Below, piece by piece: positions 62,903 to 64,000 of a stretch of DNA of 64,000 bases. Position 1 is the first letter of the stretch. Each line of letters opens with the position of its first letter. Below the pieces are notes generated by a model that was not told the origin of the DNA, did not search any database, and was given only the letters and a program-made list of their open reading frames with translations. The DNA comes from Methylobacterium sp. DB0501. Its GTDB lineage: Bacteria > Pseudomonadota > Alphaproteobacteria > Rhizobiales > Beijerinckiaceae. The position numbers were made by a program, and so were the translations under genes. The DNA lies in assembly GCF_011043735.1 (NCBI RefSeq), contig NZ_JAAKGV010000030.1:1-64000 (forward strand), in the 5' to 3' direction.

Positions 62903-62981
62903 GCGAGACCTATCGGGACAGCTTGCGGGATGCCGGCGGAGATAGGGCGCCTGTCTCCGACCGTCGACGCGGGCTTGGCCG

Positions 62982-64000
62982 TCAGAACACTCGCGGCAGG
63001 ATCCGGCGCCGCCCGGCGAGCCGGCGCGTCGCGTGGCCGGCCAGGGCGAGGGCCGCGACGCCGCCGAGGCAGATGGCCGCGAGGCCGCCGACGAGGATGT
63101 CGCGCTGGCGGTCGGTGACGAACTCGCTGCGGGTCGGCGTGGTCTTGTCGGCGAATTTTCCATCGATCGCCGCCGGACCGGGGGCGGGCGCGAACAGGTT
63201 GCCGGGCTTGTCGGGGGCCGGCGCGCCGATCTGCGCGTCCCAGCCGCGGGCCATGAAGCGGTCGGCGAGGGCCGGCGACACGACCTGCAGCAGCCCCATC
63301 TGCACCGTCGAGCGGCCGACCCAAATGTCCCTGCGGCGGTTGCGGGCCGCGAACAGGATTGCGTCGGCGCAGAGACGGGGGTCGAAGACCGGGGCCGGGA
63401 TATCCTGCTCGGCGCCCGTCCGGGTGCGGGCCCAGCCGAATTGCGGCGTGTTCACCGCCGGCAGGTAGACGACGGTCAAGCCGATATCGACGCCCTCGTG
63501 CAGCAGTTCCGAGCGCAGGCCGTCGGTGAAGCCGGTCACGGCGTGCTTGGCGGCACAATAGGGCACCTGGAGCGGCATCGATCGCAGCCCCAGGCCGGAG
63601 CTGACCTGCACGATGGTGCCGCGGTTGCGCGGGCGCATGTGGCGGAGCGCGGCGAGCGTGCCCCAGACCTGGCTGAGATAGGTGGTCTCGGTGACCCGGC
63701 GCCATTCCTCGGGCGTGATTTCCGGGACGGGCGCCACGATCGACGACATCGCGTTGTTGACCCAGGCGTCGATCGGCCCGAGCTCGGTCTCGAAGCGGTC
63801 GGCGGCGGCGTTCACCGCGTCCACGTCGGCGACATCGGCCGATACGCCCAAGACCGCGCCGCCATGCCGACGCAGGGCGGCCTCGGCATCGCGCAGGCGG
63901 CTCTCGTCACGGGCAACGATCCCGACCGACCATCCGTCCCTGGCGAAGGCGTGAGCGGTCGCCAGACCGATCCCCGCCGTGCCGCCCGTCACCACAACCA
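62982..64000 (-). CDS. Short-chain dehydrogenase with C-terminal hydrophobic segment (partial)
   Basis: At least 339 residues are encoded; the 5' end is beyond the window edge. It has the NAD(P) motif TGGTAGIG near the start, NNAMS where NNAG is usual, and the active-site YCAAK with a preceding SSGL serine. The C-terminus carries a hydrophobic stretch (DILVGGLAAICLGGVAALALAG) followed by Arg-rich residues, probably a membrane anchor. Substrate unknown. Confidence 0.88.
   Translation of the reverse strand, partial: VVVTGGTAGIGLATAHAFARDGWSVGIVARDESRLRDAEAALRRHGGAVLGVSADVADVDAVNAAADRFETELGPIDAWVNNAMSSIVAPVPEITPEEWRRVTETTYLSQVWGTLAALRHMRPRNRGTIVQVSSGLGLRSMPLQVPYCAAKHAVTGFTDGLRSELLHEGVDIGLTVVYLPAVNTPQFGWARTRTGAEQDIPAPVFDPRLCADAILFAARNRRRDIWVGRSTVQMGLLQVVSPALADRFMARGWDAQIGAPAPDKPGNLFAPAPGPAAIDGKFADKTTPTRSEFVTDRQRDILVGGLAAICLGGVAALALAGHATRRLAGRRRILPRVF

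Overview
The window looks like a chromosomal piece of an alphaproteobacterium of the Methylobacteriaceae (Methylobacterium or a close relative). The evidence is the very high GC content with strong third-position G/C, the divergent pair ethylmalonyl-CoA mutase / crotonyl-CoA carboxylase-reductase (ethylmalonyl-CoA pathway), the rpoZ-rsh and fabD-fabG-acpP-fabF-mltG-yicC-gmk gene orders usual in Rhizobiales, and a bacteriophytochrome with its heme oxygenase. There is no prophage, insertion sequence, CRISPR array or tRNA that I can see. Most of the window is core housekeeping DNA with a few accessory modules.

Region by region. 1-620: the 5' end of a 16S rRNA gene on the minus strand, with leader, boxA-like site and a strong sigma-70-type promoter. 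615-5418: a photoreceptor unit on the minus strand, consisting of a photoactive-yellow-protein/bacteriophytochrome/histidine-kinase fusion followed by overlapping bphO, preceded by a dihydrolipoamide-dehydrogenase-like flavoprotein. 5535-12440: gmk, yicC, mltG and the fatty-acid genes fabF, acpP, fabG, fabD, all minus. 12441-12990: a MITE-like element. 12991-17728: rpoZ, bifunctional (p)ppGpp synthetase/hydrolase, pyrE and a NYN-domain protein, plus strand. 17759-20183: an envelope-sugar pair (epimerase plus polyprenyl-phosphate glycosyltransferase) and a Tat-exported cupin. 20427-24691: ecm (minus) diverging from ccr (plus), then leuD.

24822-31850: a membrane protein of unknown function and several cell-wall or envelope enzymes (lytic transglycosylase, L,D-transpeptidase, extensin-like protein), then an M3 oligopeptidase. 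31855-34759: a YehWYZ/OsmF-type osmoprotectant ABC importer that lacks its ATPase gene; the permease junction carries a 15-bp tandem repeat. 34936-41125: a single-domain response regulator, a small zinc ribbon protein, yraN, rsmI, an LppC-like lipoprotein, hemW, a YkgJ-type protein, a YciA-type thioesterase and an unknown protein. 41159-47766: an M20 peptidase, a probably truncated protein, and a divergent module made of a GMC oxidoreductase facing a tight DoxX-cupin-SMP30-VOC operon, probably for oxidising a sugar or related polyol. 47941-54909: small unknown genes, pyruvate kinase, a DUF4864-like protein, threonine synthase and an M16 peptidase. 55412-64000: an aberrant LpxC-like protein with a large insertion, a membrane-bound PAS-GGDEF-EAL protein, a second single-domain response regulator, and three redox/hydrolase genes with unusual metal-site features, ending in a short-chain dehydrogenase cut by the window edge.

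The most notable items are the PYP-bacteriophytochrome kinase with all chromophore residues intact directly upstream of an rRNA operon, the ATPase-less YehYWZ operon with duplicated start codons, the inserted LpxC paralog, the GMC/DoxX/cupin/lactonase/VOC module, and several families of intergenic palindromes. All family assignments come from motif reading without database searches.
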